Part shown: positions 8,608 through 18,268 of the stretch, in pieces
Position numbering within the stretch: position 1 is the stretch's first letter
Layout: each line of letters opens with the position of its first letter
DNA from: Xanthomonas axonopodis
GTDB lineage: Bacteria; Pseudomonadota; Gammaproteobacteria; Xanthomonadales; Xanthomonadaceae
Assembly: GCF_001304695.1 (NCBI RefSeq)
Contig: NZ_JFAQ01000061.1
Span: 1 to 42,436, forward strand
Reading direction: 5' to 3'
DNA: 42,436 nucleotides
Notes under the pieces: generated by a model
What the model saw: only the letters and a program-made list of their open reading frames with translations
What the model was told of the DNA's origin: nothing
Databases searched by the model: none
Made by a program: the position numbers and the translations under genes

Positions 8608-10128
8608 CTACGGCAGCGCCGCTGCCTTGCAATAGCGGTCGATGAATTGCTGGTGGCTGGGCATCACATCCACGCAGTGCGAAATGGTCTGCGCCACGCT
8701 GGTCAGGAAGCCTTCGGCGTCGCGGTCGGGCACCTGGTCCACCAGCGGGTGATACCCCTGCGGCAGGATGCCCTGGCCCACCATCACCTGCACCCAGCTG
8801 ATCTCGGCAAACATTTCTTCGGCATTGCGATAGAAGCGCCCGCTGTCGCGGAAAAGATCCAAGGTGCTCTGTAGCTCCGAGGTGATCGGCATGTGGCGGC
8901 AATGCCGCCAGAACGCGCTGTCGTCGCGTCCGGTGGCGTGGTAGTGCAGCAGCAGAAAATCGCGGATGCGGTCGAACTCGAATGCCAGCCGGTCGTTGTA
9001 GCGCTGCACCAGCACCGGGCTGATGCCCTCGCGCGGGAACAGCTCCAGCAATTTGGAAATGCCGGACTGGATCAGATGGATGCTGGTCGATTCCAGTGGC
9101 TCCAGAAATCCGCTGGCCAGGCCCAGCGCGACGACATTGCGGTTCCAGCATTGCTTGCGCCGGCCGGTAGTGAAGCGCAGCGGGCGCGGGTCGGCCAGCG
9201 GCTTGCCGTCCAGATTGGCGAGCAGCGTGGCGGCGGCTTCGTCGTCGCTGATGTGCGCGCTGCAATACACGTAGCCGTTGCCGGTGCGGTGTTGCAGCGG
9301 AATGCGCCACTGCCAGCCGGCCGCGCGCGCGGTGGAGCGCGTGTACGGCGTGGGTGGGCCCACTTTTTCGCAGGGCACCGCCAGCGCGCGATCGCAGGGC
9401 AGCCAATGGGTGAAATCGTGATAGCCCGTGTGCAGCGCGTCTTCGATCAGCAGCCCACGGAAGCTGGAGCAATCGATGAACAGGTCGCCTTTGATCACCT
9501 GCCCGGAGGCCAGCTGCAACGATTGCACATGGCCGCTTTCCGGATGCAGCTGCACCTGCTCGACCAACCCTTCGATGCGGGTAACGCCGCGTTGCTCCGA
9601 ATAGAGACGTAGAAAATGCGCGTACTGCGTGGCATCGAAGTGGTAGGCGTAGGCGATGTTGGCCAGCGGCGAGTTGGCCGGCACGTCGCCGGCCGAGGTC
9701 ATGAATTTGCCGCGCGTGGCCGCCACGGTGTTGAGCGTGTACGCCCCCAGCGGCTGCGCTTTGCCGCGGGCGTGTTGTTTGATCCAGTATTGGTGGAACG
9801 GCAATAGCCCCAGCGGGTGCCCGATCTGGGTGCCGAAACCATGCATGTACTTACGGCCGGGGCGTTGCCAGTCGACGAACTCGATACCGAGTTTGAAGCT
9901 GCCCTGGGTCTGGCGCACGAACTCGGCCTCATCGATGCCGAGCAGGTTATTGAAGGCCTTGATGTGCGGCACGGTGGCTTCGCCCACACCGACGGTGCCA
10001 AGCTGTTCGGACTCGATCAGCTGCACCTTGAAGGTGGGCCCAAGCACGCGCGCAAACGCGGCGGCCGCCATCCAGCCGGCGGTGCTGCCGCCGACAATGA
10101 CGATGTTGCGAGGTGGAGCGGGAATCAT
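8608..10128 (-). CDS. tryptophan halogenase family flavoprotein
   Basis: A 506-residue cytosolic FAD-dependent halogenase-like protein. The nucleotide-binding GGSTAG is at residues 13-18, VGVGEATVPHIK follows, the lysine that holds hypohalous acid in PrnA-type enzymes is K79 in GSFKLGIEFVDW, and the halogenase signature WxWxIP is present as WQWRIP at 272-277. LGLASGFLEPLESTSIHL is the second flavin motif. Members of this family next to TonB-dependent receptors occur in Xanthomonas and Caulobacter; whether they halogenate free tryptophan is unknown. It is downstream of two Oar-like receptors and likely in their operon. ATG at 10128 is chosen since the dinucleotide fold starts there; an AGGA site lies 10 bases before. 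Confidence 0.88.
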   Translation of the reverse strand: MIPAPPRNIVIVGGSTAGWMAAAAFARVLGPTFKVQLIESEQLGTVGVGEATVPHIKAFNNLLGIDEAEFVRQTQGSFKLGIEFVDWQRPGRKYMHGFGTQIGHPLGLLPFHQYWIKQHARGKAQPLGAYTLNTVAATRGKFMTSAGDVPANSPLANIAYAYHFDATQYAHFLRLYSEQRGVTRIEGLVEQVQLHPESGHVQSLQLASGQVIKGDLFIDCSSFRGLLIEDALHTGYHDFTHWLPCDRALAVPCEKVGPPTPYTRSTARAAGWQWRIPLQHRTGNGYVYCSAHISDDEAAATLLANLDGKPLADPRPLRFTTGRRKQCWNRNVVALGLASGFLEPLESTSIHLIQSGISKLLELFPREGISPVLVQRYNDRLAFEFDRIRDFLLLHYHATGRDDSAFWRHCRHMPITSELQSTLDLFRDSGRFYRNAEEMFAEISWVQVMVGQGILPQGYHPLVDQVPDRDAEGFLTSVAQTISHCVDVMPSHQQFIDRYCKAAALP

Positions 10129-10166
10129 GCGGATGCATTCCTGAGCAAAGACAGCGGACGAATACG

Positions 10167-10192
10167 CGAACGGGGCCAATTGGCCCCGTTCG
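10167..10192. repeat. perfect 26-bp palindrome between receptor and halogenase genes
   Basis: Arms CGAACGGGGCCAA / TTGGCCCCGTTCG with no mismatch. In RNA it gives an 11-bp GC-rich hairpin with an AAUU loop. It lies 43 bases after the receptor stop and 39 bases before the halogenase start, with no T-run on either strand. Confidence 0.75.
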
Positions 10193-10234
10193 ACAGGCCA
10201 CATGCCCGTCCCGGCGCATGTGGCAAGGCACGCA

Positions 10235-13200
10235 TCAGAACTTGGCGCCGATCTCCAGCACGACACTGCGTGGCACGTAGTTGATCTCGCCACTGGTGTT
10301 GATGGCGATGTCCGGAGCGAACTGACCATTGCTGCCGAAGCCGTTGTAGGCGTACGCGCTGTAGTTCTTGAAGTTGAACGCGTTGAGCAGGTTTACACGT
10401 GCATTGAGCTTGAAGTCGCCGGCCACGGTGAACTCCTTTGTGGCCTGGAAGTCCACCGTGCGGTAGCCCCAGATATCGCCGCCCACCAGGAACTTGCCGC
10501 TGCCTGGCGGGGTGACGCCGACTTGCTGGCAGGTGGCGCCATCGGGTCGGTGAAGCCGAAGCAGGCGATCGTGTTGATCGACTCGGGCGTGGCCAACACC
10601 AGCTTCGCACCGAAGGTCACCCCCCACGGGCCGTCGATCGAGCCGGAAGCGACGAAGCGATGCGCGGCCACCGCGTCGGATTTGACGAACGGGTAGTCGT
10701 GGATCGTGGCCTTGTCGAAGCCGTAGGGCTCATCGATATTGCGATTCTGGCGCGCGCTGGTGTGGGTGTAGGACAAGGTCAGGCCCCAACCGGATTCCTT
10801 GGTGTAGGGCTTGTCGGCTGACAACAGCACCTGGCTGTTGCGCTGCTCCAGGCCGTTGCTGCCCAGGATGGTGTTCTGGTAGCCCGGCACCGGCTCGCCC
10901 CACGGCACGTTGCCGTTCTGGAAATAGGCGCCATCCGGATAGCGGTTGATCAGGCCCATCGCAAAGCCGTCGTAGCTCAGGATGCGCTGGAAGGTCACAT
11001 CGGTCAGCCAGTCGCCTATCTGGTTGGTGATGCCGATGCTGTACTGGTCGCTGTACGGCGTCTTGAGCTTGTTGTTGAACATGAAGAGCTCGGCGCTGCC
11101 GGACACACCGGGAATGGTGTTGAGCTGATCGATGCCGTTGAGATACCGCGGGTCGAACGCCACGCAGGTACGGTCGGCGCGATAGCACTGCTGGGTTGCC
11201 GGATTTTCGAAATACACCGCCACTGGCGACAACGCCGCCTTGCTGGTTTCCAGCGCCAACTGTTCGAACAGGTTGCGATCGTACGAGCGCGCGGCACCAC
11301 CATGCACAATGGCCGCTTCGTCGCCGAAGATGTCATACGAGAAGCCGAAGCGCGGCGCCCAGGCATCCTTGAAGTTCTTGCGGTTGTTGCCGGTGCTGAT
11401 GTAGTCGGCCACGTTGATGCCGCTGGGCAGCAGACGATTGGCCCACGGCTGGCCGGGATTTTCCGCGTCGTTGGCATAGAGCGCGTCGACGAAGGCCTGC
11501 GAGGTGACGAAGTTGGTGTAGGCCGGGGTGTCTTCGTAATCCCAGCGCACGCCGATGTTGATCATCAACTTGTCGGTAGCGGCCCAGTCGTCCTGCAGAT
11601 AGATGCCGTACTGCTTGGACGGCGAGACCACGGTGGCGCGCTGGCCTGGCGTGGTGTAGGGCGCGATGAAGTCAACCCGGTACGGCGTTGGGTCAATGCT
11701 GCCATTGCTGACGCGATAGCTAAACTGCGGATTCAACGCCGCCGAATCCTGCGAGGTGAGCTCGATGTCCTTGTAGTTCACACCCATCTTGATGGTGTGT
11801 TCGCCATGCCACTGGAAGCTGGTGAACGTCAGATCGTTCTGGATGAACCAGCCCTTCTGGCTCTTGCGCTGCGCGTTCTTGCCGCCAGCCGAACCGGTGG
11901 TGAGGAACGTGCGCTCATCGATATCGGTGGAACCGGAGCGCGGCTGGAAATAGGTGTAGACGATGCCGTTGCCCAGGGTGCGCGGGGTCGGGTTGTTCTC
12001 CGAATTTTCGGTGCCGACGATGACCTCGTTGAACCAGTTGTCGGCACTGTGCTGCCAACGCAGGTTGGTGCGCTTGTCCTTGTTGATCTTGTCGGTGGCT
12101 TGGGCAAGCGTGTTGGTACCGCCGACGTTGGCGGTCTGCGTCTCGTCGCGGTAGATCGTGCTCAGTTCGATGCGGTCGCGATCGGTGGGCTCGAAGTCGA
12201 TCTTGCCGAACAACAGGTCTTCTTCGAACGGCATGTTGGCCGGGCCGTACTGGCTGGACAGGTTGGCCGGCAGCTGGCTGACGAAGGCCGCCGCCTCGGA
12301 ACTGGGCTGCACGCTCTTGGGCGCCACGTTTTCCTTGCCTTCGTAGGCAACGAAGAAATGCATGCGGTGCTGGATGATGGGCCCGCCCAGCGCAAAACCG
12401 TATTCCTTGGTCTGCGAATCGATCTTGCCGTTGGCTTCTTCGTCGGGCCGCTTGTCGCGTAGATCCTGATCGGTGTAGCGATAGAACGCTTCGCCGTGGA
12501 ACTCGTTGGTGCCCGACTTGGTGGCTGCGGTAATCGCCGCGCCGCTGATCTGGCCGTATTCGGCCTTGTAGTTGGACGTGATCACCTTGTACTCGCCAAT
12601 GGCGAGCTGCGGGAACGGGTTGCCCTGCGTATCGCTTTGACCGGCAACGCCACCGCTGCGCACGTAGCTCTTCTGGCCCACGCCATCGATATAGAGATTG
12701 CCGGCGCTGGCGTTGGACGCACCGCCGCGCAGCTTGGTGTTGCCGTTGCCATCGACCTGAAACACCATGCCCGGCACGGTATCGGCAAACTCCAGGAAGT
12801 TGCGCGTGGCCTGCGGCAATTGCTGGATCTGGTGCGCGCTGATGGTGTTGCCCACCTCCGAGGTCTTGACGTCGCGGATCATCGGCGCGCTGACCGTCAC
12901 CGTATCCAGCGTGGTCGCATCGCCGACCGGCGCCGCAGTCGTCTCGGTACCCAGATCGACGATGGCGCTGGAGGCCACCGACAGGGTCACCGTGCGGCTG
13001 ATGCCGTTGGATTCGACCTTGTAGGTGTCCGGCTGCAGCCCGACGATGGTGTAGTTGCCGTTCGCATTGACCGGCGCACGTCGCACCGAGCCGGTGGCGA
13101 GATTGGTGACGACGACCTCGCTGCCGCTCTGCGCGGAAGCGACCTGGCCGCGCAACGTGGCGTTGCTGGACTGGGCCATGGCCGGTGTGGTGGCGAACAA

Positions 13201-13269
13201 CGAGGCGGCCAGGGCGCAGCACAACAGGCTACGCGCCGGCAGGGTGGAGACGGTGCGGTGATTCTTCAA
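10235..13269 (-). pseudogene. Oar-like TonB-dependent receptor, frameshifted near C-terminus
   Basis: Outer-membrane receptor for an unknown substrate. A signal peptide (LLCCALAASLFATTPAMAQ) is followed by a carboxypeptidase-regulatory-like beta domain (about residues 35-115), a plug domain (TSEVGNTISAHQIQQLPQ onward) and a beta barrel ending GAKF. The reading frame breaks at about 10544-10547: after ACFGFTDP it shifts to DGATCQQVGVTPPGSGKFL, which needs one extra base. With that base restored the protein would be 1011 residues, matching its tandem paralog (1013). About 100 C-terminal residues are lost as sequenced. The start is TTG where the paralog has ATG, behind the same GGGAGGGGGAA site. 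Upstream paralog is intact. Confidence 0.85.
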
Positions 13270-13276
13270 GACTTTC

Positions 13277-13289
13277 CCCCTCCCAGGGG
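13277..13289 (-). promoter_or_regulatory. hairpin covering the receptor ribosome-binding site
   Basis: On the minus strand CCCCT-GGG-AGGGG forms a 5-bp stem that includes the Shine-Dalgarno GGGAGGGGG eight bases before the TTG start. The same arrangement exists before the paralog at 16641-16653. Confidence 0.45.
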
Positions 13290-13498
13290 TAAAGCGCGAC
13301 GCAGTGCAGTGACTGGCGCGTTGGGTTGGTGCTTTGGTGTGGAACACAGGGACAACAGGCAACAATAGCCGCAATGGCTGCAAGAACAACAAGGGTCTGC
13401 GGTGACGGTGCTTGCTCCTTCAGGCACGGGTCGAGACGGGCGAGGCAATGGCGGCGCGTGGCCGATACGGCGCATCGGCAAGCACCGGGCAATGCAAA

Positions 13499-13570
13499 CC
13501 AACGATGCATCAGAGCAGGTGCCGTGCGCAGACGCCAGCACAGGCGGCACCCCTGTGCTGACATCGTTGG
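13499..13570. repeat. nested inverted repeat after the second Oar-like receptor
   Basis: Outer arms CCAACGATG (13499-13507) and CATCGTTGG (13562-13570) enclose an inner perfect hairpin CAGCACAGG / CCTGTGCTG (13536-13544, 13552-13560). It begins 23 bases downstream of the receptor stop codon at 13593. No T-run. The rest of the 323-base gap to the next receptor holds a leader related to that of the paralog. Confidence 0.6.
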
Positions 13571-13592
13571 CGACGCTGGCGTTTCTAGCGAC

Positions 13593-16500
13593 TTACCAGA
13601 TGATGCGTGCGCTCAGGAACAGCGTCCGCGGCGAGGTGGACAGCGCGCCGTACTGGTTGATGCTGGCGCGCGGGTTGTAGACGCCGTCCTGGCCCCAGTC
13701 GATGGCGTACTGGTCGTAGTTGCGGAAGTTGAGCGCATTGATCAGATCCCCGCGCACCTGCACCGTCAATGCCTCGGTGACATGCATGTCCTTGGACAGC
13801 GACAGATCCAGCTGCCGGGTGCCGAAGATGCCGCCGCCGGCGATGAACTTGCCGCCCGGTGCATCCACCGAGACGATGCGGATGTTCTCCGACGGCTGGC
13901 CGCCGTACTGGTCGTAGGACACCGCCTCGTTGCGCGGCGGCACTGTGGCCAGGGTCAGCTTGGCCGAGGCGCTGATGCCCCAGAACAAATCGTAGATGCC
14001 GGTCAGCACCAGGCGATGGCGCGGCACTGCGTTCAGATCAAGGAACGGGTAGTCGGCGATGGTGGCCGCATCGAACCCGTAGCGCTCATCGTTGCCGCGG
14101 TTGCCGCGTGCGCGCGAGAACGTGTAGGCCGCGGTCAGCCCCCAGCCGCTTTCCTGTGTATAGGGCTTGTCGGCCGACAGCAGCAGCTGGCCGGTCTTGG
14201 TTTCCACGCCGTTGTTGCCGATCAGCAGCGAACCGAAGCCCGGCGGATTCTCGTTCCACGGCTGGCCGCCATTCTGGAAGAAATCGCCATTGGGGTAGCG
14301 GTTACCCAAGGTGAGGATCAGACCGTCCTTGCTATGGATGTAGGACAGCGTGGCCGAGGTGTTCCACTCGCCCAGCCGCGTGCGCAGGCCCAGCGAATAC
14401 TGGTCGGAATAAGGCGTTTTCACGTCGTTGTTGAGCAGGTCGATCTCGCCGTTGCGCACGCCCGAGTTGACCAGGCTGCCGAGGCTTGACGGATCGCTCA
14501 GGTACGCCGGGTTCCAGTTGACGCAGGTGCCCGGCGCCGGCGTGCAGCCGGGCGCGGCTTCGGCAAAGCGCAGCGTGTACTGCGCCAGCGCCGACTTGAC
14601 TTGCTCCAGCCCCAGGATGTCGAACAGGTTGCGGTCGTAGCTGCGCCCGGCACCGCCGAACAACACCAGCGATTCATCGCCGCGGAAATCGTATGAGAAG
14701 CCCAGGCGCGGGGCGAAGTTGTTGTTGTCCTGCTTACGGTTATGGCCGTTGCTGATGTAGTCGTTGATGTTGACGCCGCCCTTGGCCAGTTGCTCGGCGT
14801 AGGTGGCGCTCACCGTCGGGTCGGTGCCGGGGCCGTTCAAGGCCGCCACCACTTCCGGCGGGGTCACGTTATCCAGATACGAGGGAATCTTCTCGCCATC
14901 CCAGCGCACGCCCAGGTTCAACTGCAGCTTGTCGTTGACGTCCCAATCGTCCTGGATGTACAGGCCCAGCTGCTTGCTCTTGGTCGTCACCGACGGCGCC
15001 GCACCGGCAAACGGCAGATTGAACTTCACCTGGTAAGGAATCGCCGAGGTTCCCAGGCCATCGGCCACCGCGTAGTAGAACGAAGGATTGACCGTCGAGT
15101 TTTCGCTCTGGGTCAGCTCCACTTCCTTGTACTTCACGCCCATCTTGATGACGTGGCTACCGTGCCAGTCGATGCTGTTGAAGGTCAGGTCGTTCTGGAA
15201 GCTTGGGCCTTTCTGTCCCTTGCGCTGGATGGCCAGGCCGCTGGTGGCGTTGTCGCGGATCAGCACATCGTCTTCGGCCACGCCGCGGGTATAGATATTC
15301 TGGTTGCCCAGGGTGAAGGCATTGGGGTTGAACAGCACGTCCTCGTAGGAGACACGCGCCTCGTTGACGTAGCGTTCGCCAAAATGCTGCCAGCGCAGGT
15401 CGTAGCGCTCTTCGGTATTGAGGTTGTTCTTGCCGGCGATGGCGGTGTTGCGGTCGCCCACGTCGTCGCGGCTCTTCTCGTCGCGGTACTTGGCGGTCAA
15501 CTCCAGGCGGTCGTTCTCGCCCACGTCCCAGTCGATCTTGCCGAAGTACAGGTCTTCCTTGAACGGACGGGTGACCGAACCCAGGCGGCTTTGCACGCCG
15601 GCTGGCAGGTCGTCGCTCAGGGCGCTGAAGCTGTCCGGCACCGAGACCGGATTGGCCGACACCTCGAAGCCCTTGCCTTCGTAGCTGACGAAGAAATGCG
15701 CCTTGTCCTTGACGATCGGCCCGCTGAAGGCCATGCCGTATTCGTCCTGGTGGGTCTGGCGCTTGCTGCCGTCGGCATTGGGCGCACCGGCGCGCTCGTC
15801 GGCCTGACGCGCGCGGAAATCGGTATTGGTGGTGCGCCCGAAGATCTCGCCGTGGAACTCGTTGCCGCCGGACTTGGTGGAGGCCACGATCGCCGCCGAC
15901 CCCACCTGGTCGAACTCGGCCTTGTAGTTGGAGGTAATGACCTTGTACTCGCCGATCGCCAGCTGCGGGAACGGGTTGCCCGCGCTCTGCTCCTGGCCGG
16001 AGACGCCGCCGAACAGATAGCTCTTCTGGCCCACGCCGTCGATGTAGACGTTGACCGCCGAGCTGGCCTGCGCGCCACCGCGGATGCGGCTGTTGCCGTT
16101 CGGGTCGGTCTCGAACTGCATGCCCGGAACGGTGTCGGCGAACTCCAGGAAGTTGCGCGTCAGCTGCGGCACCGTGTTGATCTGCTTGAGCGACACATTG
16201 GTGCCCACTTCGGAGGTCTTGACCTCCTGCAGCGAGGTGGCGATGACCTTGACCGTGTCCAGGGTGGTGGTGGCGCCATCGGCGGGCGTTGTCGCCTCGC
16301 CGCCAGTGCCCAGATTCAGGCTCACCGAGGAAGCCACCGACAGGGTCACCGTCTTCTCGGTGCCAGGGCCGGCATTCACCTTGTAGGTACCCGGCGGAAG
16401 GCCAACCAGGGCATAGCTGCCGTCCGGCCCGGTCGCCACGCGTCGCGTGGTGCCCGTGGCGACATTGGTGGCGGTCACCAAGGTGCCTGTCTGGGATGCG

Positions 16501-16634
16501 GCGACCTGCCCGCGCAGGGTGGCATTACTGGACTGGGCCATGGCCGGGCTGGCGGCCAGCAACGAAGCGGCAAGGGCGCAGCACAGCAAGCTGCGCGCCG
16601 GCAGGGTGGAGACGGTACGGTAGTAGGTCTTCAT
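13593..16634 (-). CDS. Oar-like TonB-dependent receptor
   Basis: A 1013-residue outer-membrane protein for TonB-powered uptake of an unknown ligand, probably a carbohydrate or other plant-derived molecule. The signal peptide is LLCCALAASLLAASPAMAQ. A carboxypeptidase-regulatory-like domain follows (SSNATLRGQVAASQ, SYALVGLPPGTYKV), then the plug (TSEVGTNVSLKQINTVPQL, FLEFADTVPGM) and a long beta barrel ending SARIIW with an aromatic last residue as expected for BAM insertion. ATG at 16634 follows GGGAGGGGGAA at 5 bases. It is a tandem paralog of the receptor at 10235-13269; the signal peptide, domain order and leader are shared. A LacI regulator lies upstream on the same strand. Confidence 0.92.
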   Translation of the reverse strand: MKTYYRTVSTLPARSLLCCALAASLLAASPAMAQSSNATLRGQVAASQTGTLVTATNVATGTTRRVATGPDGSYALVGLPPGTYKVNAGPGTEKTVTLSVASSVSLNLGTGGEATTPADGATTTLDTVKVIATSLQEVKTSEVGTNVSLKQINTVPQLTRNFLEFADTVPGMQFETDPNGNSRIRGGAQASSAVNVYIDGVGQKSYLFGGVSGQEQSAGNPFPQLAIGEYKVITSNYKAEFDQVGSAAIVASTKSGGNEFHGEIFGRTTNTDFRARQADERAGAPNADGSKRQTHQDEYGMAFSGPIVKDKAHFFVSYEGKGFEVSANPVSVPDSFSALSDDLPAGVQSRLGSVTRPFKEDLYFGKIDWDVGENDRLELTAKYRDEKSRDDVGDRNTAIAGKNNLNTEERYDLRWQHFGERYVNEARVSYEDVLFNPNAFTLGNQNIYTRGVAEDDVLIRDNATSGLAIQRKGQKGPSFQNDLTFNSIDWHGSHVIKMGVKYKEVELTQSENSTVNPSFYYAVADGLGTSAIPYQVKFNLPFAGAAPSVTTKSKQLGLYIQDDWDVNDKLQLNLGVRWDGEKIPSYLDNVTPPEVVAALNGPGTDPTVSATYAEQLAKGGVNINDYISNGHNRKQDNNNFAPRLGFSYDFRGDESLVLFGGAGRSYDRNLFDILGLEQVKSALAQYTLRFAEAAPGCTPAPGTCVNWNPAYLSDPSSLGSLVNSGVRNGEIDLLNNDVKTPYSDQYSLGLRTRLGEWNTSATLSYIHSKDGLILTLGNRYPNGDFFQNGGQPWNENPPGFGSLLIGNNGVETKTGQLLLSADKPYTQESGWGLTAAYTFSRARGNRGNDERYGFDAATIADYPFLDLNAVPRHRLVLTGIYDLFWGISASAKLTLATVPPRNEAVSYDQYGGQPSENIRIVSVDAPGGKFIAGGGIFGTRQLDLSLSKDMHVTEALTVQVRGDLINALNFRNYDQYAIDWGQDGVYNPRASINQYGALSTSPRTLFLSARIIW

Positions 16635-16640
16635 GACTTC

Positions 16641-16653
16641 CCCCTCCCAGGGG
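16641..16653 (-). promoter_or_regulatory. hairpin covering the receptor ribosome-binding site
   Basis: CCCCT-GGG-AGGGG stem on the minus strand containing the Shine-Dalgarno of the receptor gene; the second copy is at 13277-13289. Further upstream (about 16735-16765) is an AT-rich stretch with TATAAC on the minus strand that may be the promoter. Confidence 0.45.
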
Positions 16654-16801
16654 TCAGGCGCGTACCGGCAGCGTGGTCGGCGTGGCGCAGGGTGACGCGT
16701 TATTTCAGGGACGAACAAGCAGCGGTAGCGGCAACAATGGCGTTATAAAAAACATAAGAAACCGTAACGAATTAGTGAAGATGCGACGTAGTGCATGGAC
16801 A

Positions 16802-17854
16802 TCAATGGCCTGGTGTGCCCAGGGCAGCGCTGGAGGCACGCACGATCAGCTCCGGAACCATCTGAGAAAACGCCGGCGGTGCAGCATCGGCAGGCGGTGC
16901 AGGCGCATCGACCAACTGCTGGCCCAGCAACAACTGCAACGCGCGCGCGCCCAGGCCGGCGGTATCCACCCGCATCGTGGTCAGCGCAGGCAGCACATAG
17001 CGCGCCATCGGCACGTCGTCGAATCCGGCCAGCGCAATGTCCTGTGGCACCTTGAGCCCGGCATGGCCGAGCGCGAACAGGCAGCCCAAGGCCATCATGT
17101 CGTTGGCGGCGAACACCGCGTCCGGGCGGTCCTGCTGCGCCAGCGCCTGGCCGGCGCGATAACCGGATTCTTCGTCGAAGTTGCCGGGCAAGACGCACGG
17201 CTGCGCGGCCGGGTCCAGCGCCAGTTCGTCGCGATACCCGCGCAGGCGCTCATGCGCATCGAAGTTGTCGTCCGGCCCGGCAATGAAGGCGATGCGGCGG
17301 TGGCCACTGTCGCGCAGATGCCGGGTCATGACCCGCGCGCCGCCGTAGTTGTCCACATTGAGCACCGGGCGCTGGCTGGCGCTACCCGCGCAATTGAGCA
17401 GCACCGCCGGCAGGCCGCCGGGCAGCGCGTCTTCATGCACGTCTGAATCGCCCAGCGACGGCGACATCACCACCACCCCGTCCACGCGCCCGGGCAGCCG
17501 CTCCAGTGCACGGCGATGCGCCTGCGGGTCGCCGTGCGAGCTGGACACCAGCAGGTGGTAGCCCTGCTCGCACGCCACCTGGTCGATGCCACGGATCAAT
17601 TCGGAAAAGAATTCGCCATGCAGGTCCGGCAGCACCACCCCGATGGTGTGGGTGCGCCGGCTGCTGAGACTGCGCGCGGCGTGGTGCGGGATGTAATTGA
17701 GCGCACGCGCCACCTGCAAGACACGCTCGCGTACCGACTCGGCCACGTGCTGATGCCCGTTCATGGTGCGCGAGACCGTCGCCACCGACACCTGCGCTTC
17801 GCGCGCAACGTCCTTGATGGTGACGCTGCCGCCTTCGGACCGTGGCCGACTCAT
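16802..17854 (-). CDS. LacI family transcriptional regulator
   Basis: A 350-residue repressor. The N-terminal helix-turn-helix and hinge helix are clear: TIKDVAREAQVSVATVSRTMNG at about residues 12-33, then YIPHHAARSL with the hinge. The C-terminal periplasmic-binding-like sensor domain has the usual TIGVVLPDLHGEFFSELIRG, HRRIAFIAGP, PDAVFAANDMMALGC and GFDDVPMARYVLPALTTMR segments; the ligand is probably a sugar. It is upstream of and on the same strand as the two Oar-like receptors and the halogenase, so it is the likely regulator of that cluster. A LacI-type palindrome at 18022-18035 suggests control of its own promoter. Start GTG/TTG alternatives are less good than this ATG. Confidence 0.92.
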   Translation of the reverse strand: MSRPRSEGGSVTIKDVAREAQVSVATVSRTMNGHQHVAESVRERVLQVARALNYIPHHAARSLSSRRTHTIGVVLPDLHGEFFSELIRGIDQVACEQGYHLLVSSSHGDPQAHRRALERLPGRVDGVVVMSPSLGDSDVHEDALPGGLPAVLLNCAGSASQRPVLNVDNYGGARVMTRHLRDSGHRRIAFIAGPDDNFDAHERLRGYRDELALDPAAQPCVLPGNFDEESGYRAGQALAQQDRPDAVFAANDMMALGCLFALGHAGLKVPQDIALAGFDDVPMARYVLPALTTMRVDTAGLGARALQLLLGQQLVDAPAPPADAAPPAFSQMVPELIVRASSAALGTPGH

Positions 17855-18021
17855 GCTGTGGCGTTCTCCAAGTCAACGCGCGTGGCGCAGCGCGCCGTGG
17901 TGAGGCGCACGGCCTGCTGGCACCGCTGGCACCGAGCGCCCGTGTCACACAGGCACAAGAATGACATCAGCCCCATCTGATGGTGACCCCCAAGCGAGAT
18001 GCAGCGCACGCTAGCAGGAAC

Positions 18022-18035
18022 TGCAAGCGCTTACA
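18022..18035. promoter_or_regulatory. LacI-family operator
   Basis: TGCAAGCGCTTACA is a 14-base near-palindrome with the central CG and AAGCGCTT core typical of LacI-family operators. It lies 168 bases upstream of the LacI gene start and about 235 bases upstream of the divergent lipoprotein gene. Autoregulation is the simplest reading. Confidence 0.6.
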
Positions 18036-18067
18036 TGATGCGTCGCAGCATTGGGCCAATCGCAAGC

Positions 18068-18107
18068 GGCGCAAGGGCTTGCGCCCGATCGCGGGACAAG
18101 TTTGTCC
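18068..18107. repeat. two inverted repeats in the divergent promoter region
   Basis: GGCGCAAG-GG-CTTGCGCC (18068-18085, perfect 8-base arms) is followed by GGACAA-GT-TTGTCC (18094-18107, perfect 6-base arms). Both lie between the LacI gene and the lipoprotein-plsB operon. They could be operators or hairpins; no function can be assigned. Confidence 0.4.
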
Positions 18108-18268
18108 GAATTAAGACATCAGCAGCCAACGTTGGACACTGGTCGACAACATGCCAGGAACGACGAAAACGTAACATCTGCGCACCATACCGCGGCGCAT
18201 GGTACGGGCTCGCCTTGCCGCCAATGCCTCCAGACAGCAAGATGCGCCGATCGATCAGGGGGAACATC

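Noticed and set aside
11302-12462. 386-codon plus-strand frame opposite the first receptor
   Set aside because: Same cause; repetitive charged/alanine composition without family match.
14742-16748. 668-codon open frame on the plus strand opposite the Oar-like receptor
   Set aside because: GC-driven antisense frame; no recognisable domains and the receptor on the minus strand is clearly real.
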